From an uncultured Chitinophaga sp. (GTDB lineage: Bacteria > Bacteroidota > Bacteroidia > Chitinophagales > Chitinophagaceae), in NCBI RefSeq assembly GCF_937898475.1, contig NZ_CALEJS010000012.1, forward strand, positions 186,001 through 250,000: a DNA stretch of 64,000 nt, given 5' to 3'. The position numbers and the translations under genes are program-made. The notes under the pieces are model-generated. The model made no database searches. It saw nothing but the letters and a program-made list of their open reading frames with translations, and was not told where the DNA came from. Below are positions 1 through 8,513 of the stretch, piece by piece; within the stretch, counting starts at the first letter, position 1; the number at the start of each line of letters is the position of its first letter.

Positions 1-1510
1 GTTTCAGCGCACGCATGAAGATGTTGCCATCCGGATGACCGTCATGTTTTTTCAACAGTTTGCTGGACAGGAAGGGGATGATCGTCAGCGATACCAGCAT
101 GGAGGCCAGTACGCTCAGTATCACGGCCAGCGGCAGGCTGCGGATAAAATCACCTGCGCCCTCCGGCATAAATACCAGTGGCATAAAAGCAATGATCAGG
201 GCGGCGGTACAACCTACTACGGCCATGCCTATCTGTTTGGTAGCCTTCAGGGTGGCATCCATAGCGCTATGTCCTTCCAGTATCCATCGTTCTATGTTTT
301 CCACCACCACAATACTGTCGTCTACCAGCAGGCCTAAGGCCACTACCAGTCCAACAATACTCAGCTGGTTCAGGTTATAGCCCATCAGCTGCAGCAGAAT
401 AATACCGATAGCGAGGGAGAGGGGGATAGAGATCATCACGATCAGGGATGGCCGGAAACCCAGTGGCAGCAGGGTGATGGCCACCAGCAGGATCGCGATA
501 ATGAAATCCTTTCCCAGGCTGCCCAGGCGGCGGTTTACGTTGTCTGCCTGGTCAAAGTGCTGTACCAGGTCAATATTGGCGGGCAGCGTTTTTTTGAATT
601 TTTCGATCAGCGGCTTGTACAACTCCTGCGTTTTGCTGATGTTCTCGCCTTCTTTCTGGGCGGCCACCACAAATACGCAGCGGAAGCCGTTGAGGCGTGT
701 CTGGTAGGATACATCGTCATAACCGTAGTATACTTTGGCAATATCCTTCAGGAAGAGATTGCGGCCGTTATTGCTGTATACGATGGTGTTCTTTACTTCT
801 TCCAGGTTGTGATAGTTGCCGCTGGTTTTGATGTTGAACACACGGTTACCTGCGTCTACGCTGCCGCCGGGGATGCTGATGGTTTCATTCTGCAGGCTGT
901 TGATCACGTTGCCGATGGGCAGGTTGAGCTGGGCCAGTTTTTCAAGGTCCAGTTCCACACGCACCTGTTGCTCCGGTAAGCCGAAGATCTCCACGTTCTT
1001 CAGTGGAGTGAGCTTTTCCAGTTCATCCTGCAGCTTTTCAGCATGGTACCTGAGTTTATCGCGGGGCGCATTTTCAGAGATCAGCGCTATCTGCATAATG
1101 TTCACATCAGATGGCTGCTGCTTCTGAATATCGATGCTGAGGTTTTCCTGCGGCAGATCGCGCCGTTTATTGTTCACGGTTCGTACCACCTCCTGGTATT
1201 TGTTATCTACATTGCTGCTGTATTTATATTCCACGCGGATAACGGCCAGTCCGTCGCTGATGGTGCTGCGAACATGCTTGATATCTTCCAGGGCGTAAAT
1301 TTCTTTTTCCAGCGGATCTACAACCAGTTCTTCCATGTCCTTCGGACTGGTGCCAGGGTATACCGCGATCACGGTATAGGCGGGTGCGCGCATTTCCGGG
1401 TCTTCGGAACGCGGCATGTTCATGATGGTAGTGATGCCCAGTACGATGATCATGATAAAAATGACCAGGGTGAACTGGTAGTTCTTTACCGCGTAATCAG
1501 ATATTTTCAT
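1..1510 (-). CDS. RND efflux permease, AcrB/HAE1-like (3' end outside window)
   Basis: Inner-membrane proton-driven pump subunit of a tripartite efflux system. About 503 N-terminal residues are visible. The ATG at 1510 gives an N-terminus with one membrane helix, followed by the periplasmic porter loops and a second helix cluster. That cluster includes the family's helix-4 motif VDDSIVVVEN, whose Asp pair is at residues 397-398 (proton relay in AcrB-type pumps). The C-terminal half lies beyond the window start. It follows the adaptor gene by about 10 bp in the same direction, so TolC, adaptor and permease form one operon under the TetR gene upstream. Substrate is not predictable; the motif fits drug-type rather than metal-type RND pumps. 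Confidence 0.93.
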   Translation of the reverse strand, partial: MKISDYAVKNYQFTLVIFIMIIVLGITTIMNMPRSEDPEMRAPAYTVIAVYPGTSPKDMEELVVDPLEKEIYALEDIKHVRSTISDGLAVIRVEYKYSSNVDNKYQEVVRTVNNKRRDLPQENLSIDIQKQQPSDVNIMQIALISENAPRDKLRYHAEKLQDELEKLTPLKNVEIFGLPEQQVRVELDLEKLAQLNLPIGNVINSLQNETISIPGGSVDAGNRVFNIKTSGNYHNLEEVKNTIVYSNNGRNLFLKDIAKVYYGYDDVSYQTRLNGFRCVFVVAAQKEGENISKTQELYKPLIEKFKKTLPANIDLVQHFDQADNVNRRLGSLGKDFIIAILLVAITLLPLGFRPSLIVMISIPLSLAIGIILLQLMGYNLNQLSIVGLVVALGLLVDDSIVVVENIERWILEGHSAMDATLKATKQIGMAVVGCTAALIIAFMPLVFMPEGAGDFIRSLPLAVILSVLASMLVSLTIIPFLSSKLLKKHDGHPDGNIFMRALK

Positions 1511-1520
1511 TTGAAAAGGT

Positions 1521-2597
1521 TTAGTTGTTTTTCACTACGCGTATACTGCTACTGTCTGTTAAATACGCGCTTCCGGATATGATAAGATCTTTTGCGCCTT
1601 CCAGTCCTTTACTGATGATCACCCTGTCTTTCTCCATCGCCGCCACACTTACTTTTACCTTTTTGGCAGTTTTACCGTCATTTGTCACAAACACATAACC
1701 GGCGCCATCATCCCCGTCCAGCAGGGCATCGTAGGGAATACTCCAGGGGCCTGCAACACTGCCACTGGTAACTGCTGCGCCTTTGGTATGCACATTGGCT
1801 TTACCGAACATGCCAAAAGCAATGGCCGCGGGTTTTTCTCCTGCCAGGCGGATGTCTATCATGAACGATCCGCTTACCGGGTCTACTCCTTCCGCTCTGC
1901 GGGATACCACGCCCCGGAAGATTTTACCGGGCACAGATTCTACTTCCACTTCGGCGCTGTCCTGCAGGTGAATGGCCGCCCATTCTTTATTGCTGACGGC
2001 TACACGCAGTAGCCAGTTGCCGGACAAAGCGCCGTTGGTTTGTATCACGGCATTCCCTGATTTTACCTGTTGACCTTCATTCGCCAGTTTGCGCAGTACA
2101 TAACCATTGCGGGGCGCGGTGATCACGGCATGACTGCGGTTGAACTGTGCGGAGCGCAGTTGCTGTTGTGCCATATCCAGCGCGGTTTTCGCGTTCTGCA
2201 GCTGTTCCAGTGTAGATACGCTGTCTTTGTACAGGTTATTGGTACGCTGGTAATCGCGTTGTGCTTTTTCATATGCCAGCTGTGCCTGTTGGGCCTGGGC
2301 GTCTATTTCGGTAGGATCCAGGATGGCTACGGTTTGTCCTTTGCGGATGGCATCGCCTTCCTTGACAAGGATGCGTTGTATGATGCCGTCTGTCTTGAAG
2401 GAGAGGACTACTTCATCATCCGTGGTAAATTGTCCGGATACCGGTATGCTCAGCGCTGGTGATTCGGCGGTAAGCGCCTGCAGTTGTACCGGGATGGCGG
2501 TTTGAGCCGGAACTTCCGAGGCGGCAGAGTTACTGCCACAGGCGTTCAACAGCGCAGCACCAGCCGTTAACAGCAGTAAAGCGTGAATAGTTTTCAT
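1521..2597 (-). CDS. RND efflux periplasmic adaptor (membrane fusion lipoprotein)
   Basis: Adaptor that joins the RND permease to the outer-membrane channel in the periplasm. The 358-residue protein begins with a hydrophobic segment ending in LLNAC at about residues 16-20, a lipobox, so it is probably lipid-anchored. It then shows the usual order: a barrel-sandwich half (VKEGDAIRKGQTVAILD), a coiled-coil hairpin rich in Gln and Ala at about residues 100-150, a second lipoyl half (ITAPRNGYVLRKLANEGQQV), and a beta-barrel. Length is normal for the family. It sits between the TolC gene (16 bp upstream) and the permease gene (10 bp downstream), in the same direction. Confidence 0.93.
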   Translation of the reverse strand: MKTIHALLLLTAGAALLNACGSNSAASEVPAQTAIPVQLQALTAESPALSIPVSGQFTTDDEVVLSFKTDGIIQRILVKEGDAIRKGQTVAILDPTEIDAQAQQAQLAYEKAQRDYQRTNNLYKDSVSTLEQLQNAKTALDMAQQQLRSAQFNRSHAVITAPRNGYVLRKLANEGQQVKSGNAVIQTNGALSGNWLLRVAVSNKEWAAIHLQDSAEVEVESVPGKIFRGVVSRRAEGVDPVSGSFMIDIRLAGEKPAAIAFGMFGKANVHTKGAAVTSGSVAGPWSIPYDALLDGDDGAGYVFVTNDGKTAKKVKVSVAAMEKDRVIISKGLEGAKDLIISGSAYLTDSSSIRVVKNN

Positions 2598-2613
2598 ATA
2601 AAAGCTGATTAAG

Positions 2614-4017
2614 TTATTGTTGATTTGGTAATGGATAAGTGGCTTGTGCCCGTTCTATCTCGGCCTGTGCTATTTGTACCTGTGCGTAGGCCTGTAATGC
2701 TTCCAGCCTGGCGTTGGTGAGCTGTTGCTGTGCATCCAGCAGTTCGAGGTACAGCAGCTGTCCTTCCTTGTATACTTTCACCTGGTCGGTATAATATTTT
2801 TCTGCCAGCTGCAATTGCGTTTGCGCGCTTTGATAATTGCTGCGCGCCGTCTGGAAATTATTCCTGGCGGTAGTCAGCTCCAGGCGCAGCTGCTGGGCCG
2901 TTTCATTATACATGGCTGCTGCGGCAGCAGCGTCAGAAGCGGCCTGTCTTGCTTTGGCGCGGCGCTGCCCGCCGGTAAAAAGGTCCCACTGCAGGTTAAC
3001 GCCCCACATGTAGTAACGTGAATTATGATTGAAGTCCCAGTTGTAGGCTTGAGACCCAAGGTCGAGGTAAGTGTTCACCCTGGGAATGATGGCGGACTGC
3101 TGCTGTTTCTGCTGCAGCAGTGCGATCCGTTTTGTTTTGTCCAGCTGCAGCAGTTCTTCCCGCCGGCTGATATCCGGAAGAAGACGATCGCCCGTTTCAT
3201 TAACGGCGGGTGACTGCTCACTGATAACCGTCAGCGCTGCACTGTCTGTAGCGATACTGTCTGTGAGCTGGCGGTTCAGCAAAAAATTAAAATAGCTCCG
3301 TGCGTTCTGCTGGTTGTTCCTGGCGGCGGTGATGGCCGCCAGTGTACGCTGCTGCTCTGTTTTTGCACGGGTAAGGGCGGTGCTGTTGCGTACACCGTTT
3401 TTCAGCAGGCTTTCATTTACGCGGATGTTCTCCTGCACCAGTTCCAGTGCGTTCAGGTAAATGTCTACCGATCTTGCTGCCTGGAAATAACGGTAATAGG
3501 CGCTCTTGATGTCTTTCACCAGCTGGCGTTTGTAGGCGTTCACCGCCGCCTGTTGCCGGGTGATGTCTTCCTGCCTGATCTGTTTGGCGTACCAGATCTC
3601 GGTGTTGATCAGCGGGAGCGTGGTACGCACTTTTGCGTCATAGAAATTGTCGGGGTTCAGCAGGAAAGACTGGTTGCTGACCGACTGAAATTTCTGGCTG
3701 CCTGTCAGCTCATTCAGTGTAGCATATACAGGGTTCATCAGGTCACCTATCGGCACATCGATTGTACGGCCGCCGCTGGATTTGGTATAGCTGCCCATCA
3801 CGCTTACCTGCGGAAGGAACATGCCCCTGGCTTCATCCAAGGCATACATCGATTTATCCAGCTGGAAATTCCTTTGCTGTAAGGACTGGTTATTGGTGAA
3901 AGCTTCCTGTATATATTGTTCCAGTGCCCCGTTCTGTGCAGCTACCGGAGTGACCCCGGCACCCGTAATCAGCATTATTAATATGAATGCCAGTAACTTG
4001 ATAATCTTTGTTGACAT
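2614..4017 (-). CDS. TolC-family outer-membrane efflux channel
   Basis: Outer-membrane exit duct of the tripartite pump. A longer reading starts with GTG at 4026. I chose the ATG at 4017 because it begins directly with a signal peptide (MSTKIIKLLAFILIM, cleaved near VAAQ) and because the longer start would read through a palindromic operator. The mature part has the two-fold helical repeat of the family, with long Ala/Gln-rich helices near residues 155-255 and 340-460. At 467 residues it has a normal length. It is first in the operon with adaptor and permease. The operator immediately upstream matches the one before the tetR gene, so repression by that regulator is likely. Confidence 0.92.
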   Translation of the reverse strand: MSTKIIKLLAFILIMLITGAGVTPVAAQNGALEQYIQEAFTNNQSLQQRNFQLDKSMYALDEARGMFLPQVSVMGSYTKSSGGRTIDVPIGDLMNPVYATLNELTGSQKFQSVSNQSFLLNPDNFYDAKVRTTLPLINTEIWYAKQIRQEDITRQQAAVNAYKRQLVKDIKSAYYRYFQAARSVDIYLNALELVQENIRVNESLLKNGVRNSTALTRAKTEQQRTLAAITAARNNQQNARSYFNFLLNRQLTDSIATDSAALTVISEQSPAVNETGDRLLPDISRREELLQLDKTKRIALLQQKQQQSAIIPRVNTYLDLGSQAYNWDFNHNSRYYMWGVNLQWDLFTGGQRRAKARQAASDAAAAAAMYNETAQQLRLELTTARNNFQTARSNYQSAQTQLQLAEKYYTDQVKVYKEGQLLYLELLDAQQQLTNARLEALQAYAQVQIAQAEIERAQATYPLPNQQ

Positions 4018-4036
4018 AATGAACACTGTTTAGTTA
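4017..4036 (-). promoter_or_regulatory. Candidate TetR operator upstream of the TolC-adaptor-permease operon
   Basis: The + strand reads TAATGAACA, one centre base, then TGTTTAGTTA. The core TGAACA-N-TGTTTAGT is the same as in the operator before the tetR gene, except for the centre base. The site touches the ATG of the TolC gene, so a bound repressor would block transcription start or early elongation. Its function is inferred from the shared palindrome and its position. Confidence 0.75.
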
Positions 4037-4043
4037 ATATGCT

Positions 4044-4070
4044 AAAAAAAAGCTTTTGGTGAAAAAGCTT
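4044..4070 (-). terminator. Intrinsic terminator after the tetR gene
   Basis: Read on the minus strand, AAGCTTTT and AAAAGCTT form an 8-bp stem around the loop TCACC, followed by a run of T. It lies between the tetR gene and the TolC gene, so the efflux operon probably has its own, operator-controlled start downstream of it. Confidence 0.7.
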
Positions 4071-4127
4071 AAACCGCCACGGACGCTACAGTTGTCCATG
4101 GCCACTATCTCATTGCGAATTAATTAA

Positions 4128-4745
4128 CTACGCCTTTATCATCCCCAGGTAGCTCTCTATCGAGCTATCTATCACCCCGGGGATCTCCGCTTCAGTCAGG
4201 TTAGATACCTTGATCCGGCAGCGTACGTTTAATGATACAATACCATGCAGCATAGACCAGATGGATAATGCCGCTACCATTGTGTCCGTAAATTTGATCT
4301 GTTTCTTTACTATACAGGCTTCCAGGGTAGTTACTACAAATGCAAAACAGGCTTCTCCGTTCAGCCATTTGGAGCCTTCTTCCTCTACTTTGTTCATGGG
4401 CGCCCGTATAATGAACATCAGGTCATAAATATCAGGATGCTCCAGGCCGAAATCGACATAGATCCTCGCGATCTGTCCCAGTCTTTTAAACGGATCTTTT
4501 GCAGTGGCCTTTTGCTGGAAGAGTTCCAGCAACTGGGCAAAGCCCTGGGCCTGTACATCATATAGCAGGTCGTCTTTATCTCTGTAATAAAGGTAAATAG
4601 TTGCCGGACTATACTCAATCTTCTCTGCGATGGCCCTGATGGAGGTCTTTTCATAGCCTGCTTCCACGAACATGCGCATGGCGGCATCCATAATCAGACG
4701 CTTCATCTCCAGCTTTTCCCTTTCTTTTCTATCAGCAATGCCCAT
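4128..4745 (-). CDS. TetR/AcrR-family transcriptional repressor
   Basis: DNA-binding repressor, 205 residues. The N-terminal helix-turn-helix covers about residues 18-62 and ends with the family signature ATIYLYYRDKDDLLYDV. The C-terminal ligand-binding part is divergent, as usual. The gene precedes the efflux operon in the same direction, and near-identical palindromes lie before this gene and before the TolC gene. The simplest reading is autorepression plus repression of the pump, relieved by a pump substrate. The inducer cannot be read from sequence. The gene reads away from the epimerase-like gene across a 123-bp gap. Confidence 0.93.
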   Translation of the reverse strand: MGIADRKEREKLEMKRLIMDAAMRMFVEAGYEKTSIRAIAEKIEYSPATIYLYYRDKDDLLYDVQAQGFAQLLELFQQKATAKDPFKRLGQIARIYVDFGLEHPDIYDLMFIIRAPMNKVEEEGSKWLNGEACFAFVVTTLEACIVKKQIKFTDTMVAALSIWSMLHGIVSLNVRCRIKVSNLTEAEIPGVIDSSIESYLGMIKA

Positions 4746-4763
4746 GTTATTTTATTTACAATG

Positions 4764-4795
4764 CAAACTTACTGAACAGTGTTTAGTAAACCAAA
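4764..4795 (-). promoter_or_regulatory. tetR promoter with overlapping TetR operator
   Basis: On the minus strand there is a TTTG (-33; + strand 4792-4795), a 20-bp spacer and TAAGTTTG (-7; + strand 4764-4771), which matches the Bacteroidota consensus. The spacer holds a 21-bp inverted repeat at 4769-4789: half-sites TTACTGAACA and TGTTTAGTAA around one G, with one mismatch. The palindrome overlaps the -7 element, as expected for autorepression. Confidence 0.85.
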
Positions 4796-4868
4796 TATTT
4801 TTTTTCACAATATTTTCTACTTTGGATCGTCTTTACCGTCTAAGGAATGAACATTTAAATTTAGCGCT

Positions 4869-5795
4869 ATGATACACACAATTTTAGGAGCAGGAGGAAT
4901 TATCTCGAAAGAGCTGACAAAAGAATTGCTGGCCAACAATCAAAAGGTAAGGCTGGTGAGCCGCCAGCCCAGATCCATGGATGTTAATGTAGAGGTAAAA
5001 GCGGCAGACCTGCTGGACTATGAGCAAACCAGGGCAGCTGTTGCCGGGTCTGCTGTGGTGTATCTCTGCGCAGGACTTACCTATGATCATAAGATATGGG
5101 CTGTTTCCTGGCCAAAGATCATGCAGCATGCAATAGATGCCTGTAAAGCCGCCAATGCCCGGCTGATCTTCTTCGACAATGTATATATGTATGGCCTGGT
5201 AAAAGGCGCCATGACTGAAAGCACGCCGTATAATCCTGCCAGTAAGAAAGGGGAGATCCGCGCCCGTATCGCCACTCAGCTGATGGACGAAGCAAAGGCA
5301 GGTAACCTTCAGGCCAGTATTGCCCGCGCGGCTGATTTCTATGGCCCGGACGCAGATACTACGGGTATATTAAACCTCCTGGTGATCCAGAAGCTGCTGA
5401 AAAATCAGAAAGCGAACTGGCTGGGCCGCGACGATGTGCCTCACAGTTATACCTATACGCCCGATGCAGGGAAGGCACTGTACCTGCTGGGCAGCAATCC
5501 TGCCAGTGATAATGAAATATGGCACATGCCCACTTATAATCCCGCGCTAACCGGTAAGGAGTATATAGCGCTGATCGCTTCCCTGCTGGGCGTAAAGCCT
5601 TCCTATTCCAGGCTGAATGGCTTTATGGTAAGGCTGGCCGGTTTTTTTAATACGACCATCGGTGAGCTGCATGAAATGATGTACCAGAACACGGAGCCTT
5701 ATTTCTTTGACTCCACTAAGTTTGAGCAGCGTTTTCATTTCAGGCCCACATCTTATGAAGACGGACTTGCAGCGGCGATTGCCGCAGCGAGGTAG
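4869..5795 (+). CDS. NAD(P)-dependent epimerase/dehydratase-like protein
   Basis: Extended-SDR-type protein of 308 residues with an N-terminal Rossmann fold. The glycine-rich nucleotide motif is unusual (ILGAGGIISKEL, residues 5-16) compared with GxxGxxG. A region around residues 95-125 (FFDNVYMYGLVKG) corresponds to the catalytic segment, but I cannot see a clean YxxxK, so activity is uncertain. The C-terminal half (PDAGKALYLLGSN, then DNEIWHMP) resembles the substrate domain of sugar-nucleotide epimerases and NmrA-like relatives. It stands alone, divergent from the tetR gene, and could also answer to that repressor because their starts share one gap. Substrate unknown. Confidence 0.8.
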   Translation: MIHTILGAGGIISKELTKELLANNQKVRLVSRQPRSMDVNVEVKAADLLDYEQTRAAVAGSAVVYLCAGLTYDHKIWAVSWPKIMQHAIDACKAANARLIFFDNVYMYGLVKGAMTESTPYNPASKKGEIRARIATQLMDEAKAGNLQASIARAADFYGPDADTTGILNLLVIQKLLKNQKANWLGRDDVPHSYTYTPDAGKALYLLGSNPASDNEIWHMPTYNPALTGKEYIALIASLLGVKPSYSRLNGFMVRLAGFFNTTIGELHEMMYQNTEPYFFDSTKFEQRFHFRPTSYEDGLAAAIAAAR

Positions 5796-5857
5796 GTCAT
5801 ACAGCCCATACTATTTTAACAATCATCCCCGAAGCATACTGAAAGCATAGTGAAAGC

Positions 5858-6844
5858 CTATTTTTTTTCCACCATGCGCTGCATCATTTCAGGATACCTG
5901 GCGCCCTGGATGCTGATCTTTGCTGCGGCAGCTGCTATCTGCTGCAGATCGTCTTCCGTCAGCTCAATAGTTACGCCGCCGATGTTTTCCTGCAAACGGC
6001 TCAGTTTAGTGGTGCCGGGTATCGGTACGATCCAGGGCTTTTGTGCCAGCAGCCATGCTAGTGCTATCTGTGCAGAAGTGGCATTTTTTGCCTGGGCAAT
6101 GTCTTTTATCAGCAGTACCAACGCCTGGTTGGCTTTCCTGTTCTCCTCTGTAAAACGGGGGAGGGTGTTGCGGAAATCGTTTTTGTCAAACTGTGTGTTT
6201 TCATTGATGGCGCCTGTGAGGTAGCCTCTGCCCAGTGGACTGAAAGGCACAAAGCCAATACCCAGTTCTTCCAGCAGGGGAAGGATCTCCTGTTCGGGTT
6301 CGCGCCACCACAGTGAATACTCGCTTTGCAGGGCGGCCACCGGCTGTACGGCATGCGCCTTACGGATGGTTGCGGGTGCTGCTTCAGAAAGTCCCCAGTG
6401 CCTGATCTTTCCTTCCTTTATCAGGTCCTGTATGGTGCCTGCCACCTCTTCGATCGGTACAGCAGGGTCTACCCGGTGTTGATAGAACAGGTCGATATAA
6501 TCGGTTTTCAGCCGCTTTAAAGAGGCTTCTGCCACGGCCCTGATGTTCTCCGGCCTGCTATCGGTTCCCTGGGCAGGAATAGCATTCTTACAACCAAATT
6601 TGGTGGCGATGATCACGTCTTTGCGGATGGGGGCCAGGGCTTCGCCCAGCAGCTCTTCGTTGGTAAAGGGCCCGTAAGCTTCTGCGGTATCAAAAAAGGT
6701 AATGCCGGCATCGAAGGCGGCGCGTAATAATTTAATGCCTTCCTCTTTGTCAACTGCCGGACCGTAGGCAAAGCTCAATCCCATACAACCCAGGCCAAGT
6801 GCCGATACTTCAAGGCCGCTGTTGCCCAGTAATCTCTTTTTCAT
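5858..6844 (-). CDS. Aldo/keto reductase
   Basis: NADPH-dependent oxidoreductase of the AKR superfamily, 328 residues, expected to be a cytoplasmic TIM barrel. The catalytic tetrad is visible: D52 and Y57 in FFDTAEAYG, K82 in IIATKFG and H123 in LFYQHRVDP. The C-terminal cofactor site is also present (VPIPGTTKLSRLQENI, about residues 272-287). It resembles the group of general aldehyde/quinone reductases found in many bacteria. It is transcribed away from an AraC-type regulator gene, which is a common arrangement for regulator and target (inference). The substrate is not predictable. Confidence 0.95.
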   Translation of the reverse strand: MKKRLLGNSGLEVSALGLGCMGLSFAYGPAVDKEEGIKLLRAAFDAGITFFDTAEAYGPFTNEELLGEALAPIRKDVIIATKFGCKNAIPAQGTDSRPENIRAVAEASLKRLKTDYIDLFYQHRVDPAVPIEEVAGTIQDLIKEGKIRHWGLSEAAPATIRKAHAVQPVAALQSEYSLWWREPEQEILPLLEELGIGFVPFSPLGRGYLTGAINENTQFDKNDFRNTLPRFTEENRKANQALVLLIKDIAQAKNATSAQIALAWLLAQKPWIVPIPGTTKLSRLQENIGGVTIELTEDDLQQIAAAAAKISIQGARYPEMMQRMVEKK

Positions 6845-7027
6845 ATTGATATTTATTAACGGTTAATACTGTTGGTTGTTCCAAAAAACTTCCGATGCAA
6901 AGGTCTGGTGATGGAGGACGGAAATAGTATACCTATTACGGATTCACCTACCAAAATTACTGATTGGGCGAAATACCTGTGCGCAGGCTGTTTTTATGTG
7001 GTACTTTTATCGCAGAAACGAGGTGCT

Positions 7028-7930
7028 ATGGAAGAGATCGTAAAATTAGACAGCATTGCACAGTACAATGCCATACGCGGCGTAACCACCCTGCATCCGT
7101 TGGTGAGTGTTGTTGACCTGTCAAAGGCGCAGCCGATGCCCGTAGGCAAATATCATTTCGGGCTGTATAGTATCTTTCTGAAGGAAGTAAAGTGTGGCGA
7201 CCTGAAGTATGGCCGGAATTTATATGACTACCAGGAAGGTACCCTGGTGTTTATTGCACCCGGACAGGTGCTGGGCGTTGAAGCCAAGGTAAAGTCATTT
7301 ACCCCCAAGGGATGGTCGTTGGTATTTCACCCGGAGTTCATCCGCGGTACTTCGCTGGGGAAGCGTATACAGGAATACTCTTTCTTTTCTTATCATGTAA
7401 GTGAGGCCCTGCATCTCTCAGACAAAGAACGTCAGCTGGTGCTGGACTGTTTTGCAAAGATTGAATATGAGCTGGAACATGCCATAGATAAGCACAGCAA
7501 GATGCTGATTGCTGCCAATATTGAGTTGTTCCTGAATTATTGCATCCGCTTTTATGACCGGCAGTTCATCACCCGCGATAACGCCCATAAAGGTGCACTG
7601 GAGAGATTTGAACGTTTGCTGGATGATTACTTCATAACAGATAAGCCCCTGGCCGATGGGCTGCCGGCAGTAGGATGGTGTGCGGCACAACTGAACCTTT
7701 CACCCAACTACTTTGGAGACCTGGTGAAGAAGGAGACAGGGATCTCTGCACAGGAGTATATTCAATCCAAAGTGATCGATATTGCCAAGGAGAAAATATT
7801 TGACAGCAGTAAATCGGTCAGTGAAGTAGCATATGAGCTGGGCTTTAAATATCCCCAGCATTTTACACGCCTGTTTAAACAGAAAGTAGGGCTTACGCCC
7901 AATGAATACAGGTCCTCCCAGTCTGTATAA
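7028..7930 (+). CDS. AraC-family transcriptional regulator
   Basis: Regulator of 300 residues. An open frame extends upstream to a TTG at 6872, but the ATG at 7028 (MEEIVKLDSI) is the better start because the upstream extension resembles no family member. The N-terminal half is a cupin-like sensing domain (about 30-150). The C-terminal half holds the two helix-turn-helix motifs (about 205-298) with the signature SVSEVAYELGFKYPQHFTRLFK and the closing GLTPNEYR. It diverges from the aldo/keto reductase gene and probably controls it (inference). This AraC subgroup, often annotated as a helix-turn-helix protein next to oxidoreductases, is common in Bacteroidota. Confidence 0.92.
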   Translation: MEEIVKLDSIAQYNAIRGVTTLHPLVSVVDLSKAQPMPVGKYHFGLYSIFLKEVKCGDLKYGRNLYDYQEGTLVFIAPGQVLGVEAKVKSFTPKGWSLVFHPEFIRGTSLGKRIQEYSFFSYHVSEALHLSDKERQLVLDCFAKIEYELEHAIDKHSKMLIAANIELFLNYCIRFYDRQFITRDNAHKGALERFERLLDDYFITDKPLADGLPAVGWCAAQLNLSPNYFGDLVKKETGISAQEYIQSKVIDIAKEKIFDSSKSVSEVAYELGFKYPQHFTRLFKQKVGLTPNEYRSSQSV

Positions 7931-8117
7931 AAAGCGAAAACCACCCAGGACTGGGCGGTTGTGTTACTTTGCCTAGAATTTACACTACAATTTGTCGGTG
8001 CAAGATTACGCTGCCTGCACTAAAAAATGCACTAATCAGATGTTAACAGGAAAATGAATCTGGTGTTAACAGTGGTTTGCCGTTTCTCATAACACCACCC
8101 TCATGCCAAAAAAACTT

Positions 8118-8148
8118 TTTGCATTTTCCAAACCCGCCCCTATCTTTG
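8118..8148 (+). promoter_or_regulatory. Bacteroidota-type promoter before the SAM riboswitch
   Basis: TTTG at 8118-8121, a 19-bp spacer and TATCTTTG at 8141-8148 match the -33/-7 consensus. The predicted transcript would start a few bases later, about 10-15 nt before the riboswitch P1 stem. Confidence 0.85.
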
Positions 8149-8166
8149 CACCCAGTTCTTTAGATC

Positions 8167-8279
8167 ACTTATCAAGAAAGGCAGAGGGAATTGGCCCGAT
8201 GAAGCCTTAGCAACCAGTCGCTTCCACCAGAGCGATCAAGGTGCTACATCCATCCCGGTACACTCCGGGGCAGATAAGT
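8167..8279 (+). ncRNA. SAM-I (S-box) riboswitch
   Basis: Leader RNA aptamer for S-adenosylmethionine. P1 is formed by ACTTATC (8167-8173) and GATAAGT (8273-8279). The conserved core blocks are present in the right order: AGAGGGAATTGGCCCGATGA, then GCC..AGCAACCAG, then AAGGTGCTACATCC, then GATAAG. It lies between a consensus promoter and an intrinsic terminator, and upstream of a trans-sulfuration enzyme gene, the classic target. An AGTCAG segment at 8277-8282, which overlaps the 3' strand of P1, can pair with CTGACT at 8326-8331 in the terminator. This gives a plausible SAM-dependent switch: SAM bound leads to termination. Confidence 0.95.
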
Positions 8280-8318
8280 CAGTAATAGTTTGCTTTAAGT
8301 TTTTTACACCATAAAGAG

Positions 8319-8349
8319 AACTCACCTGACTACCAGGTGAGTTTTTTTG
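8319..8349 (+). terminator. Intrinsic terminator, expression platform of the SAM riboswitch
   Basis: AACTCACCTG and CAGGTGAGTT form a 10-bp stem around ACTAC, followed by seven T. It lies 40 nt after the aptamer and about 165 nt before the coding start, so it acts on the leader and not on an upstream gene. Confidence 0.9.
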
Positions 8350-8513
8350 TTTTAAGGCATTCCTTATCCAGCTCACTCTCTTTTCTTGAAAAGTTATTAT
8401 CAATCTGGCTGTCAGTGCCCAACAGCCGCATTGCCGCGGCATTCACTGATAACTGATCATTGCTGAAGAACCTGTCTAAACAACTTTTTCATCAAACTAA
8501 AAAACAAAAAGAG

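Noticed and set aside
7939..7960. Hairpin AACC-CCCAG/CTGGG-GGTT after the AraC gene
   Set aside because: It has a mismatch, a very small loop and no T run, so I do not call it a terminator.
8411..8450. GTCAGTG facing CACTGAT between the riboswitch terminator and the coding start
   Set aside because: The stem is short and contains a G-T pair; I could not tell it from chance, although it resembles the word repeats.
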